Source: Halocynthiibacter sp. SDUM655004 (GTDB lineage Bacteria > Pseudomonadota > Alphaproteobacteria > Rhodobacterales > Rhodobacteraceae). Taken from it: 64,000 nt of DNA. The stretch's first letter is position 1, and every line of letters begins with the position of its first letter. The notes under the pieces are model-generated. The model saw only the letters and a program-made list of their open reading frames with translations. It searched no databases and was not told where the DNA came from. This document shows, piece after piece, positions 35,856-45,036 of this stretch. The stretch is taken from positions 372,001-436,000 of the forward strand of contig NZ_JAPDUG010000001.1 in NCBI RefSeq assembly GCF_026015885.1. Reading direction: 5' to 3'. The position numbers and the translations under genes are program-made.

Positions 35856-35883
35856 TGGCCTCCGCGTATTCCATCGGAGGCCA
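35856..35883. repeat. Hairpin in the rsgA-dnaX gap
   Basis: A perfect 9-bp inverted repeat (TGGCCTCCG with CGGAGGCCA) and 10-base loop lies in the 130-bp gap after rsgA. No T-run follows on either strand. It may slow or end rsgA transcription before dnaX, but this is uncertain. Confidence 0.5.
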
Positions 35884-35897
35884 TAGGCGAAAAGACG

Positions 35898-36947
35898 TTA
35901 ATCGCCGCGGTATTTGCGGTGTTTAACTTTCTTCACGTCTTTGACCATGCGCGCAAAGTCTTTGCCGCGCTTGCGGGATTGGGCGATTGTTTCGCTTTGA
36001 TGGGCATCCTCTCGCTGTAGCTTGCGCCAACGCTCCAGCCGATCCGCGTCAAGTTCACCACGTTCAATCGCCGCCCGCACCGCGCATCCCGGCTCGCTTT
36101 CATGAGCGCAATCGCGGAACTTGCAGTTCTCTGCAAACTCAAGCACATCCTGAAAAACTGCGTTGATGCCATCTGCGGCTTCGAACAAACCGAACTCCCG
36201 CATGCCTGGTGTGTCCACCAGCCAGCCACCGCCATCAATGCGATGCAGCGACCGCGCCGTTGTGGTGTGGCGGCCTTTGGCGTCATCCTCGCGGATGTCG
36301 GAGGTTGCTTCACTTGTGCCTGCAATGCCGTTGGTGATCGTGGTTTTGCCCACACCCGAAGAGCCAAGAAGGGCAATGGTTTCTTTTGGGCCACACCAAC
36401 TCATTAACCGTTCTAGGTCGGCGGGGTCTTTGGCATTGATAGGGATCGCAACTTGGCCAAGAGAGAGCTTCTCGGCGCGGCGCACATAATCTGCGCCGTT
36501 GTCATCCGTTTGATCCGCCTTCGTGATGACGATGATCGGGGTCGCGTTGGCTTCGAACGCCATCGAAATGAACCGCTCAAGACGCGCTTCGTTGAAATCC
36601 GCGTTGCAGGACGTGACGATGAACAGCGTATCGACATTGGCCGCCACAAGCTGTTCGCGCAATTCGGGCCCTGCGGCGCGGCGTGATAAGTGTGATTTGC
36701 GATCAAGTACACGGATGATGCGATCCGCATCCGCTTCGACGAGTATCCAGTCCCCCACGGCAACATCGCCGGAGGTGATCTGTGCGGAAAAGACGATGAA
36801 ATGTGCGCCGTCAGCATCAAGTGCCGTTAGGCTACTGCGGTGTACTTCGGATACGCGCATGGGGCGCGCGCCCGCGTCTTCGTCGGTGAGTTGCGATTGG
36901 AAATGATGCGACCATCCAAGATCGGAGAGAGTGTTTTCTTCAGACAT
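35898..36947 (-). CDS. rsgA: Ribosome small-subunit-dependent GTPase A
   Basis: A late-acting assembly GTPase that checks 30S maturation. The 349-residue protein has an N-terminal OB fold, a circularly permuted GTPase domain (G4 TKAD before G1 GSSGVGKTT and G3 DTPGMREF), and the zinc finger Cx4-6C...H...C (CKFRDCAHESEPGC). The ATG has no obvious Shine-Dalgarno sequence. It lies downstream of the SRP RNA on the same strand. Confidence 0.95.
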   Translation of the reverse strand: MSEENTLSDLGWSHHFQSQLTDEDAGARPMRVSEVHRSSLTALDADGAHFIVFSAQITSGDVAVGDWILVEADADRIIRVLDRKSHLSRRAAGPELREQLVAANVDTLFIVTSCNADFNEARLERFISMAFEANATPIIVITKADQTDDNGADYVRRAEKLSLGQVAIPINAKDPADLERLMSWCGPKETIALLGSSGVGKTTITNGIAGTSEATSDIREDDAKGRHTTTARSLHRIDGGGWLVDTPGMREFGLFEAADGINAVFQDVLEFAENCKFRDCAHESEPGCAVRAAIERGELDADRLERWRKLQREDAHQSETIAQSRKRGKDFARMVKDVKKVKHRKYRGD

Positions 36948-37126
36948 TTTGAATCCCGTTTCGGGCAGTTGCTTTACTATAACGGCAACCGCTCACGAAG
37001 TGTGAGGTAAAGATTGGGGAAAAGCGGCGGCCCCGCGTCAGCGCGCGAAGGCCCGGAGGCATGTAACACTCATGAAAAATGGCCTCCTTCTGAAAGTTGC
37101 TCATGTCTGAACTTAGGTGAGAGATT

Positions 37127-37229
37127 GGACATCGACCCAAACGGTACTCGTTACGGCTGCTTCCTTCCGGACCTGACCGAGTTGGCGAGGCGTTCGCCCG
37201 CGCCAACCTCTCGACCCACCAGATAGTCC
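37127..37229 (-). ncRNA. ffs: Signal recognition particle RNA, small bacterial type
   Basis: The minus strand carries the universally conserved SRP domain IV core GTCAGGTCCGGAAGGAAGC, with the Ffh-binding asymmetric and symmetric loops and GGAA tetraloop region. An inner ACTCG...CGAGT pairing and terminal GGAC...GTCC pairing with an adjacent ATC/GAT pairing set the ends to about 37229 and 37127, a length near 100 as expected for 4.5S-type RNA. It lies near dnaX and recR, a frequent location. Exact ends are inferred from base pairing, not mapped. Confidence 0.88.
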
Positions 37230-37265
37230 GAGTCGCGACGTTATTCAAGCCCTGTCGGTGGTCGG

Positions 37266-37290
37266 AAAAAGGGCGGCTTGCGCGCCGCCC
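37266..37290 (-). terminator. Terminator after cpdB
   Basis: On the minus strand GGGCGGC pairs with GCCGCCC across a 6-base loop and is followed directly by TTTTT. It lies 27 bases after the cpdB stop and isolates the SRP RNA gene from cpdB. Confidence 0.85.
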
Positions 37291-37316
37291 TTTGCATTTT
37301 TCGTTTGAATTAAGCT

Positions 37317-39296
37317 TCAGAGCGTGATGCGGAAGCGTGCAAAACCGTCTGGTCCGTCGCCTGCGGCCTCAATGTTCAGCGTGGTCAGATCATCGAGGTA
37401 GTCTTTGGCCTTTGGTCCGGTATCAAAGAGTACGCTGGTGTCGGCGAGTGGTTTGAACGACCAGTTGCCATCGGCGGAAGGGTTGATCGTTCCCTGTTCG
37501 ACGATATAGCGCACGATGACGTCGCGGTTGGTGTCTGGCCCTTCGAACACGATGGTGTCGCCCTTCGCTCCAGGGAAATCACCGCCGCCGCTTGCGCGGT
37601 AGTTGTTGGTGGCGATGATGAACTCCTGATCTGGCGTGACAGGTGCGCCATCATATGAGAGGTCAACGATGCGGTTCGCATCTGGCGCTTCAAGCTCGCC
37701 TTTCGGGCCGTATTTCGATGGCTGCGACAGGTCAATCTGATAGCTCACACCGTCGATCACATCGAAGTTGTAGCTCGGGAACTCGGGGTTGAGCAGAACC
37801 TGATCCGCCTTGCCAGCCTCGACTTGGTTGAACATTCCCGCAGAGCGCTCGAGCCAGTCTTTGAGTTGCGCGCCCGTTACCCGAACCGCGCGGGCGGTAT
37901 TCGGATAGAGATACAGGTCGGCCACGTTTTTGATTGCAACGTCGCCAGCGGGAACGTCGGTGTAATACTCTGGCCCGCCGCGACCACCCGCTTTGAATGG
38001 AGCGGCAGCCGAAAGTACCGGAAGCCCTTCGTGCTCGGTGCCCTTCAGCATCTCTTCGATATACCATTTCTGGGCAATAGAGACGATCTGAACCGAAGGG
38101 TCATCCGCCACTAGCGCGAAATAGCTGTGAAGCGGTGCGCTGGTTTTACCAACCGCACGACGAACATAGGCGAGGGTCTCTTCGTGGTCCTTGGCAACAG
38201 AGGCCAGCACGAAATCCTGACTTTCCACAAGCGGGGTGATTGAGCGGTCTTCGTTGCGTTTGGAAATCGGGCGGGCTTCGCTCGCGCTGGCCGCGACTTT
38301 CCACTCGCCGCCCGAATTTTCGAGCATGAGGTCAATTACGCCAAGGTGGCTTCCCCAGAAGCCGCCCATTGCTGCGGGCTTGCCATGAATAGTGCCCTTT
38401 TCGGCGTCGACACCTGCAAACCCTTCATAGCGCGAGCTGGGGAATACAAGGTGGCTGTGGCCGGTCATGATCGCGTCGATTCCCTCGACTTGGGCCAGCG
38501 GCACGGATGCGTTTTCCATAAGTTCGGTTTCATCTGCAGACCCGATGCCGGAATGGCTCAGCGCGATGATAATGTCGGCTCCAGCCTCTTTCATTTCCGG
38601 CACATAGGCGCGAGCAGCTTCGAGGATGTCGCGGGTCGAGACATTGCCCTCTAGATGACGGCGATCCCAGTTCATGATTTGAGGTGGCACAAAGCCGATC
38701 ATACCGATCTTGATCGAATGCTCCGCGCCTGCGCCGTCTGTCACCATGCGGTCAAGGATCACGTAAGGCTTGAGCAGCGTTTTATCCTCGCGCGGAGAAG
38801 CGCCACGCTCTGTTACCACATTGGCCGACACAATCGGGAAGTTCGCCCCCGCTAGAGATTTCATCAGGAAATCAAGGCCGTAGTTGAATTCGTGGTTGCC
38901 AAGCGTAGAGGCATCAAAGCCAACTGCATTCATCGCCGCGATAACGGGGTGCATATCTCCTTCGGCCATGCCGCGTTCATATGCGATGTAATCGCCCATC
39001 GGGTTACCTTGTAGGAAATCTCCGTTGTCGAGCAGGATCGAGTTTGTTGCCTCGTTCCTGATATCCACGATGTGTGCGGCCGTACGGGCAAGGCCAACTG
39101 TATCTATCGGTTTGTCCGAATAGTAATCGTATGGGTACACATGAACATGCAGGTCAGTCGTTTCCATAATCCGCAAATGCGCTTGATTTGACGCTGCATG
39201 TACGGAGTAGGGATGGAGTGTAAGCACTGTTGTTCCTGCGGCGGCGCCAGCGAGAAAATGACGCCGGCTAAGGGGTGTTTGTTTTGTGTATGTCAT
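37317..39296 (-). CDS. cpdB: 2',3'-cyclic-nucleotide 2'-phosphodiesterase / 3'-nucleotidase
   Basis: A 659-residue periplasmic phosphoesterase that turns 2',3'-cyclic nucleotides and 3'-nucleotides into nucleosides and phosphate. The N-terminus has a twin-arginine signal ([13 protein letters not shown]) and probable cleavage near VHA, so it is exported folded by Tat. Metallophosphatase motifs are [37 protein letters not shown] and GHSHLVF. The C-terminal 5'-nucleotidase domain includes [14 protein letters not shown]. Together with the RNase T2 it could form an RNA-scavenging route. It is a single gene with its own terminator. Confidence 0.94.
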   Translation of the reverse strand: MTYTKQTPLSRRHFLAGAAAGTTVLTLHPYSVHAASNQAHLRIMETTDLHVHVYPYDYYSDKPIDTVGLARTAAHIVDIRNEATNSILLDNGDFLQGNPMGDYIAYERGMAEGDMHPVIAAMNAVGFDASTLGNHEFNYGLDFLMKSLAGANFPIVSANVVTERGASPREDKTLLKPYVILDRMVTDGAGAEHSIKIGMIGFVPPQIMNWDRRHLEGNVSTRDILEAARAYVPEMKEAGADIIIALSHSGIGSADETELMENASVPLAQVEGIDAIMTGHSHLVFPSSRYEGFAGVDAEKGTIHGKPAAMGGFWGSHLGVIDLMLENSGGEWKVAASASEARPISKRNEDRSITPLVESQDFVLASVAKDHEETLAYVRRAVGKTSAPLHSYFALVADDPSVQIVSIAQKWYIEEMLKGTEHEGLPVLSAAAPFKAGGRGGPEYYTDVPAGDVAIKNVADLYLYPNTARAVRVTGAQLKDWLERSAGMFNQVEAGKADQVLLNPEFPSYNFDVIDGVSYQIDLSQPSKYGPKGELEAPDANRIVDLSYDGAPVTPDQEFIIATNNYRASGGGDFPGAKGDTIVFEGPDTNRDVIVRYIVEQGTINPSADGNWSFKPLADTSVLFDTGPKAKDYLDDLTTLNIEAAGDGPDGFARFRITL

Positions 39297-39497
39297 GAAA
39301 ATTCTCCCGAAATGTGGACTTCAAATATCGGGTGAGCATGACACGGAAATAACAATTCTCAAAATTGGGCGACTACCGCAATCAACTTTAAGTTGTGCAT
39401 ACGCTATTTTGTTCAACTATGATTATTCTGCAACGTCTCTTGTCATTCCTGATGCGAGACACGATTGTACCGCCGAACTGACAGGAGCAAGCGGGCG

Positions 39498-40460
39498 GTG
39501 AAAATCTCAGAACAGGTCGTATTTGGCGGCTCCAAACTTGACCGTGCCGCTCAATTGCGCGCGGACACAGATAAGCTTGAGGCGCTTCGTGCTAAGGGTG
39601 ATATCCTTCCAATATGGCGCGGCAAAGTTTTGGTGCATGAGGATGCGCGGGGAGCGGCGCTTCGGCTTGAGTGCGGGCATCCGTTTCTTGAGAACAGCAC
39701 TGGGGAGTATCTGTTCCTTGGGCTTGAAGGAGACCGCGCGATCTTCGCAACCGATGTTTCTTCATGGGAACCTGAGCAGCAAGATCTTGCCACAGTTGGT
39801 GATAATTTCGATGCCAGCGAGCAGGCATGCACACCATGTGGTGAGGGCGCGATCCTTGCCGAGTTACGCGCGATCATGTCGGTTTTAGACCCGCGTTCCG
39901 CTGAATTGCTATCAACAGCTAAGGCGCTGTTGAACTGGCACGCGAGCCACAAGTTTTGCGCAAAATGTGGGGCGCCTTCGGTTATGGCAGTGGGCGGCTG
40001 GCAACGGAACTGTCCGGCTTGTTCCGCGCCGCATTTTCCGCGCACCGATCCCGTCGTGATTATGTTGGTGACGCGCGGCAACAAACTCTTAATTGGCCGC
40101 AGCCCGTTTTGGCCGGAAGGGATGTATTCAACACTTGCCGGATTTGTCGAGCCAGGAGAGCCGATTGAGGCCGCCGTGCGCCGCGAAGTCTTTGAAGAAA
40201 CCGCCATTCGCGTCGGTCGCGTTGATTATCTTGCCAGCCAGCCGTGGGCGTTTCCGTCCTCACTCATGATCGGATGTCACGGGTTCGCCGAGAACGAAGA
40301 CATCGTTATCGATCCTGTTGAAATCGAAGACGCCCGTTGGGTCACGCGCGAGGAGATGGCGGCGATAGTTGCCGGCGAAAACGCGGAAATCTATGCGCCG
40401 CGTGTTGGGTCGATCGCGCATTTCATGATTGTAAATTGGCTTGCAGACAGGCTGGAATGA
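39498..40460 (+). CDS. nudC: NAD(+) diphosphatase (NudC-type Nudix hydrolase)
   Basis: Hydrolyses NADH/NAD to NMN and AMP, and in E. coli removes NAD caps from RNA. The 320-residue protein has an N-terminal domain, a zinc ribbon (CAKCGAPS...CPACSAPHFPRTDP) and a Nudix box GFVEPGEPIEAAVRREVFEE, then the SQPWAFPSSLMIG motif typical of NudC. GTG 39498 is chosen because AGGAG lies 10 bases upstream; an in-frame TTG at 39465 is less likely. The SRPBCC gene follows at 42 bases. Confidence 0.93.
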   Translation: MKISEQVVFGGSKLDRAAQLRADTDKLEALRAKGDILPIWRGKVLVHEDARGAALRLECGHPFLENSTGEYLFLGLEGDRAIFATDVSSWEPEQQDLATVGDNFDASEQACTPCGEGAILAELRAIMSVLDPRSAELLSTAKALLNWHASHKFCAKCGAPSVMAVGGWQRNCPACSAPHFPRTDPVVIMLVTRGNKLLIGRSPFWPEGMYSTLAGFVEPGEPIEAAVRREVFEETAIRVGRVDYLASQPWAFPSSLMIGCHGFAENEDIVIDPVEIEDARWVTREEMAAIVAGENAEIYAPRVGSIAHFMIVNWLADRLE

Positions 40461-40502
40461 CGCAAAAAAGGCACGCAATAGGGTTGGAACGCGAAGGTCG
40501 CC

Positions 40503-40979
40503 ATGAAACTTGAGAGCCGAGAAGATATCGAAGCCCCCTTGAGCGTTGTTTTTCAGGCCGTTTCAGATTTCCCTGCGTTTGAGCGTCTTGCGTTTCGGCG
40601 GGGAATCGATGTGGGTGTCGAAACAGGTGATCCCGAGAAAGGCGAACCTGAGCGGAGCTGGGATGCCAAGTTCAATTATCGCGGGCGCGATAGGCGGCTT
40701 AAGGCAGCTTTGGTGCGTATTGACCCTGCGCAGGGGTATCTTGTGAATGGCGCTGTTGGTGGGCTTGAAGGTGACATGATCATTGATCTGGTCCCCTTGT
40801 CGCGAACACGCACAAGGCTCACTGTCTGTGTTGATACACGCGCCAAGTCGCTAACTGCACGGCTATTGCTACAGACTGCAAAGCTCACACGAGCCAAAAT
40901 TTATCGCCGCTTTAGAAGGCGTGTTGGTCAGGTCGCGCAGGATATCGAAGATCGATACAACGCGATGTCACCTTCTTAG
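40503..40979 (+). CDS. SRPBCC (START-like) family protein
   Basis: A 158-residue protein with the helix-grip fold pattern: an opening strand LESREDIEAPLSVVFQAVSDFPAFERLA, a set of strands, and a long C-terminal helix (RAKIYRRFRRRVGQVAQDIEDRY). Such proteins bind lipids or other hydrophobic ligands. GAAGGT precedes the ATG, and the gene follows nudC at a short distance, so it may share its transcript. No specific ligand can be inferred. Confidence 0.82.
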   Translation: MKLESREDIEAPLSVVFQAVSDFPAFERLAFRRGIDVGVETGDPEKGEPERSWDAKFNYRGRDRRLKAALVRIDPAQGYLVNGAVGGLEGDMIIDLVPLSRTRTRLTVCVDTRAKSLTARLLLQTAKLTRAKIYRRFRRRVGQVAQDIEDRYNAMSPS

Positions 40980-41008
40980 CTGCGTAAGCGGGTCAGAGAA
41001 GTATGCGC

Positions 41009-41362
41009 TCAAGTCGTGTGTGACAAAATGTTGAGGCTCTTGCCAGTTGGGTCTGTAACAAAAAACCGCCGAACGCCCCATGGCTCATCAGTTAGGTCAT
41101 AGACGATGTCAAAGCCCAACTCCTTGGCGCGGGCAAATGTGGCGTTAACGTCATCAACTTCGATGGATAAATCCGGAACGGGAGCACCCGAGCCGCCTTC
41201 GTTCATCAAGCTGATTTGAGGCGAACAGTGTTCGTCGGTGCCAAGCGTGATGATCCATTCGAAATCCATCAGCACAGTTAGGTCGAATAGCTCTTTATAG
41301 AAGGTTTGCACCTTGCTCGGCTTGTCTGTTTTGATGTTTGCAACGATCCGACGGACTGCCAT
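41009..41362 (-). CDS. VOC family (glyoxalase/bleomycin-resistance-like) protein
   Basis: A 117-residue single-module vicinal-oxygen-chelate protein. It has the paired beta-alpha-beta-beta-beta pattern: AVRRIVANIKTDKPSKVQTFYKELFDL at the start and VDDVNATFARAKELGFDIVYDL plus GVRRFFVTDPTGKSLNILSH at the end. The usual His metal ligand at the N-terminus is not present and a late Glu is replaced, so metal chemistry is uncertain. It may bind small ligands. AGGAGG lies upstream of the start. Confidence 0.83.
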   Translation of the reverse strand: MAVRRIVANIKTDKPSKVQTFYKELFDLTVLMDFEWIITLGTDEHCSPQISLMNEGGSGAPVPDLSIEVDDVNATFARAKELGFDIVYDLTDEPWGVRRFFVTDPTGKSLNILSHTT

Positions 41363-41464
41363 ATGCGCCTCCTGTTCGCCGTAACATAGAGACTTGCGTC
41401 ATTAATGGAAACGCCGCTGCCGCCAAGCCACAGTGGGCAATTTGGTTGCGCGGCGTTTGCGTTG

Positions 41465-42310
41465 CTATCCGTGGGTCTGGTTGCGGCGCGGATCGGCAGG
41501 GAACACCCCCATCAAGCCGATGTGGTCCGTGAAATAGTCCAGCTCCTCAAGTGCAAGTTTTACGTTGCGATCGTCGGGATGGCCTTCGATCTCGGCATAA
41601 AACTGTGTCGCCGTGAATTTGCCGCCGACCATGTAGCTTTCAAGCTTTGTCATGTTGACGCCGTTGGTGGCAAATCCGCCCATAGCTTTATAGAGCGCAG
41701 CAGGAATGTTGCGGACGCGGAACACGAAGCTCGTAATCATCCCGTGTTTGCCGCGGCGGGTTAGGTCGGCCTCGCGCGCCATAATTAGGAATCGCGTGGT
41801 GTTGTTGCCCTCGTCCTCGATGTTTCGAGCCAAAACATCCAGCCCGTAAATCTCCGCAGCCAACTCACTTGCAAGCGCGCCCTCGGCAGGATCGCCAAGA
41901 GAAGCAATCTCGCGCGCGGCGGCGGCATTATCCGACCAGTTCAGCGTGTCGATGTCATTGTCGCGCAAAAATGTGCGACATTGGCCAAGCAAAATTCCCA
42001 TCGAGCGGACGCGCTTCACATCCGCAAGTTTGGTTCCGGGCAGCGCCATGAGGTTGATGTTTACCCGTACAAAGGCCTCGCCGATGATTTGCAGCCCGCT
42101 TGATGGGAGCAATGAATGAACATCGGCTACGCGCCCGTAAGTGGAGTTCTCAACCGCAATCATGCCCAAATCAGCGTCGCCACGGCGCACCGCTTCGATG
42201 GCAGATTGGAAGGTCGGGCAGGGCAAAGGCTCGTAATCGGGGCGTGATTCCCGGCAAGCCTGATGCGAATAAGCACCGGGTTCCCCCTGAAATGCGATAC
42301 GTTTTGTCAT
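41465..42310 (-). CDS. pheA: Prephenate dehydratase
   Basis: Converts prephenate to phenylpyruvate in phenylalanine synthesis. The 281-residue protein starts MTKRIAFQGEPGAYSHQA and carries AVENSTYGRVADVHSLL, the catalytic NTTRF motif, and a C-terminal ACT domain (SFVFRVRNIPAALYKAMGGFATNGVNMTKLES) for phenylalanine feedback. No chorismate mutase domain is fused, the normal state in alphaproteobacteria. The frame is open far upstream, but ATG 42310 with GGAG fits the family. It is divergent from the cytochrome gene. Confidence 0.95.
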   Translation of the reverse strand: MTKRIAFQGEPGAYSHQACRESRPDYEPLPCPTFQSAIEAVRRGDADLGMIAVENSTYGRVADVHSLLPSSGLQIIGEAFVRVNINLMALPGTKLADVKRVRSMGILLGQCRTFLRDNDIDTLNWSDNAAAAREIASLGDPAEGALASELAAEIYGLDVLARNIEDEGNNTTRFLIMAREADLTRRGKHGMITSFVFRVRNIPAALYKAMGGFATNGVNMTKLESYMVGGKFTATQFYAEIEGHPDDRNVKLALEELDYFTDHIGLMGVFPADPRRNQTHG

Positions 42311-42430
42311 AAAACAGGGTCTCCGGGGCGGTTTTCCTAAAAAGGGCGATTGGTCGCGGTAACTACATCTTGCTCTTTGCATATGGAAGGGGCTACACAT
42401 CGACAAACTTCGATCGAGATGGAACGCGAC

Positions 42431-42952
42431 ATGTTCGACACAATGACTATGACTAAAATTCTGGGCGCATTTTGTGGCGCTCTTCTTTTCTTCCTTCTTG
42501 GGAGCTGGGCTGCGGAAGCGCTGTATCACACTGGCGGTGGCCATGGTGACGATCACGCTGCACAGGGTTACCTGATTGAAACCGGTGGCAGCGACGTTGC
42601 CGAAGTTGCCGATGACGGCCCGACCTTCGAAGAGCTGCTTGCTACTGCTGACGCAGGTAAAGGCGAAAAAGTCTTCGGCAAATGTAAGGCGTGCCACAAA
42701 ATCGAAGATGGCGCGAACGGCACAGGCCCACACCTCTATGGTGCTGTTGACCGTGACATCGCTTCGGTTGCAGGCTTCTCCTATTCCGACGTCCTAACAG
42801 GCATGGAAGGAAACTGGACACCTGAGGCGCTCGACGGCTTCCTTGAGAATCCAAAAGGCTATGCACCAGGAACAAAAATGGGCTTCTCTGGTTTGAAAAA
42901 GGCCCAAGACCGCGCCAACCTGATTGCGTATATGCAAACAATCGGCGGCTAA
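42431..42952 (+). CDS. cycM: Membrane-anchored c-type cytochrome, cy-like
   Basis: A 173-residue cytochrome with an uncleaved N-terminal membrane helix (about residues 8-28), a His/Gly/Asp-rich and acidic linker, and a class I cytochrome c domain with heme site CKACH (Cys85, Cys88, His89) and probable Met ligand in PGTKMGFSG. This plan matches cytochrome cy/c552 of Rhodobacter and Paracoccus, which carries electrons from the bc1 complex to terminal oxidases such as the cbb3 oxidase encoded in this window. ATG 42431 is preferred to upstream ATGs because it starts directly before the anchor. A terminator follows. Confidence 0.92.
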   Translation: MFDTMTMTKILGAFCGALLFFLLGSWAAEALYHTGGGHGDDHAAQGYLIETGGSDVAEVADDGPTFEELLATADAGKGEKVFGKCKACHKIEDGANGTGPHLYGAVDRDIASVAGFSYSDVLTGMEGNWTPEALDGFLENPKGYAPGTKMGFSGLKKAQDRANLIAYMQTIGG

Positions 42953-42977
42953 GCTGCTGAACAATTGATCTGATTTT

Positions 42978-43007
42978 GGGCTGTTTCCGCTGGGAGCAGC
43001 CCTTTTT
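42978..43007 (+). terminator. Terminator after cycM
   Basis: An 8-bp stem (GGGCTGTT with AGCAGCCC, one G-U pair) and a 9-base loop are followed by TTTTT, 26 bases after the cycM stop. Confidence 0.85.
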
Positions 43008-43014
43008 CGTGTTT

Positions 43015-43066
43015 ATCGGCAAAAACACGAAGTGTTCACGTATTCTCAACTTGAATGTTTGCCGAT
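43015..43066 (+). repeat. Nested inverted repeats upstream of yejA
   Basis: ATCGGCAAA (43015-43023) and TTTGCCGAT (43058-43066) form a perfect 9-bp outer repeat with 34 bases between. Inside sits a second hairpin AACAC-GAA-GTGTT (43024-43036). The unit lies between the cycM terminator and the yejA start. It could be a leader RNA structure or a pair of operator half-sites. Confidence 0.55.
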
Positions 43067-43122
43067 GGTAATTAGGCTATCCCAAACGCTACATAAAAAG
43101 AAACGCGTTCGGAGGAGAGAAC

Positions 43123-45027
43123 ATGTCCAAGCCAAGTGCAGTTGCCAGAGTAGTCCCGAAAACAAACAGACTTAGGCAGTTGGAATTCTGGACATTCGTA
43201 GTTGCCAGTTTGGTTGCTCTTCTTGGCGCGGCTTTTGCGCAGGCCGATGAAAAGGTCATTTCCTCCTACGGCGTTTCGACTTTTGGTGAGTTGAAATATT
43301 CAGCCGACTTTGAACATCTCGATTATGTGAACCCAGACGCCCCGAAGGGCGGGGAAATGTCGCTCGCTGTTGTGGGCAGCTTTGACTCCATGAACCCATA
43401 TTCGCGCAAAGGGACGGGCGGCGCACTGTCGACCGTAATGTATGAATCGCTGTTAGCAGGAACAGCCGACGAAATCGGAAGCTCCTATGGGCTTCTTGCT
43501 GAACGGCTCGAATACCCAGAGGATAAGGCCTGGGTTGTGTTCCACATGCGCCCAGAGGCGAAGTTCTCCGACGGCACGCCTGTAACGGCGGATGACGTAT
43601 TCTTCGTTTACAACCTTTTCCTAAAGGAAGGGCTGACCTCTTATCGCACGATCCTCGCCAAGCAGGTTGAATCCGCCGAAGTTCTTTCACCGCATTCGAT
43701 CAAGTTCACCTTTAAGGACGGAATCGAAAAGCGCGATGTTATTGAGAACGTAGGCGGCCTTCCGATTTTCAAAGCGGCTTGGTTTGAAGAAACCGGCGCT
43801 ATTCTCGATGAGAGCCGCCTTGAAACACCTCCAGGCTCTGGCCCTTACATGCGCGCGGATATGGATGTTGGCCGTCGGCTTGTATACGAGCGGAACCCAG
43901 ATTATTGGGGTGCGGATTTGCCGATCAACAAAGGCCGAAACAATTTCGATCGAATTCGCATTGAATATTTCGGTGACCAGACAGCCGCGTTCGAGGCATT
44001 CAAATCAGGCGTTGTTCATTTCCGCAATGAAAACTCTTCCAAACAATGGGCAACGGGATATGATTTTCCGGGCGTGAAGAATGGCAATGTTGTTCAGGCT
44101 GAGCTTCCTGACGGCAATATCGCCTCTGGTCAGGCATTTGTATTCAACTTGCGTCGTGAAAAGTTTCAGGACATCCGTGTCCGCGAAGCAATTGGCCTGA
44201 TGTTCAATTTCGAATGGTCCAACGAAACGCTGTTTTACGGGCTCTATGCACGGGTGAATTCCTTCTGGGAGAACTCCGAGCTTCAGGCCACAGGTTTGCC
44301 CGAAGGCGAGGAATTGGCGCTGCTCGAGCCGATGCGCGATATTTTGCGCCCTGAAGTGTTTGACGACGAAGTGCCGATGGCGCCTGTCTCTGGAAGTCGA
44401 CAACTTGATCGCACCAACCTGCGCCGCGCCTCACAACTCTTGGATGAGGCTGGCTGGGTTGTTGGCAATGACGGTTTGCGCCGCAACGCACAGGGACAGA
44501 CGCTTGACGTTGAATTCCTCGAGCGCTCTCCGACCTTTGATCGCGTGATCCTGCCCTATGTCGATAACCTCAAAAAACTTGGTGTGAATGCCTCGCTCAA
44601 TCGCGTGGATTTCCCGCAGTTTTCCGAGCGGCGTCAGACGTTTGATTACGATATTATCACGTCGCACCTTGGCGGTGGATACGAGCCGGGCGATGGCCTA
44701 GAGCAGCGTTGGGGCAGCGAAACAGCAGAAGTTTCGATTTTTAACCCAACCGGTTTCAGTAGCGAGGCGACGGATCGGCTCATCGACATTATCAAGGCGG
44801 CCAAAACCCGCGAGGAGCTGCATGTTGCGGTCCGCGCGCTTGATCGTGTGTTGCGGGTTGAGCGGATTTGGGTGCCAGAATGGTACAAAGACGTTCATAC
44901 GATTGCCTATTACGATAAGTACGCCTATCCCGAAGACCTGCCGCCCTTTGATTTCGGATACCTCGACTTCTGGTGGCAGGACGCCGAAAAGGAGGCCAAG
45001 CTCAAGGCCTCGGGCGCGCTGAAATAG
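43123..45027 (+). CDS. Peptide ABC transporter substrate-binding protein, YejA type
   Basis: A 634-residue exported binding protein of the SBP_bac_5 (oligopeptide) family, preceded by a long N-terminus and signal helix (about residues 25-42, ending near FAQA). The ISSYGVSTFGELKYSADFEHLDYVNPDAPKGGEM opening is typical of YejA proteins in the microcin C-type importer. A strong GGAGGAG lies before the ATG. It leads the operon with two permeases and a fused ATPase. It probably imports small peptides; the microcin name reflects one E. coli substrate only. Confidence 0.9.
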   Translation: MSKPSAVARVVPKTNRLRQLEFWTFVVASLVALLGAAFAQADEKVISSYGVSTFGELKYSADFEHLDYVNPDAPKGGEMSLAVVGSFDSMNPYSRKGTGGALSTVMYESLLAGTADEIGSSYGLLAERLEYPEDKAWVVFHMRPEAKFSDGTPVTADDVFFVYNLFLKEGLTSYRTILAKQVESAEVLSPHSIKFTFKDGIEKRDVIENVGGLPIFKAAWFEETGAILDESRLETPPGSGPYMRADMDVGRRLVYERNPDYWGADLPINKGRNNFDRIRIEYFGDQTAAFEAFKSGVVHFRNENSSKQWATGYDFPGVKNGNVVQAELPDGNIASGQAFVFNLRREKFQDIRVREAIGLMFNFEWSNETLFYGLYARVNSFWENSELQATGLPEGEELALLEPMRDILRPEVFDDEVPMAPVSGSRQLDRTNLRRASQLLDEAGWVVGNDGLRRNAQGQTLDVEFLERSPTFDRVILPYVDNLKKLGVNASLNRVDFPQFSERRQTFDYDIITSHLGGGYEPGDGLEQRWGSETAEVSIFNPTGFSSEATDRLIDIIKAAKTREELHVAVRALDRVLRVERIWVPEWYKDVHTIAYYDKYAYPEDLPPFDFGYLDFWWQDAEKEAKLKASGALK

Positions 45028-45036
45028 GGAACCACA

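Noticed and set aside
36940-37248. 102-residue open frame on the minus strand over the SRP RNA
   Set aside because: The frame runs through ffs and into rsgA. The part after the RNA (from ATG 37104, 54 residues) has no Shine-Dalgarno sequence and no family pattern.
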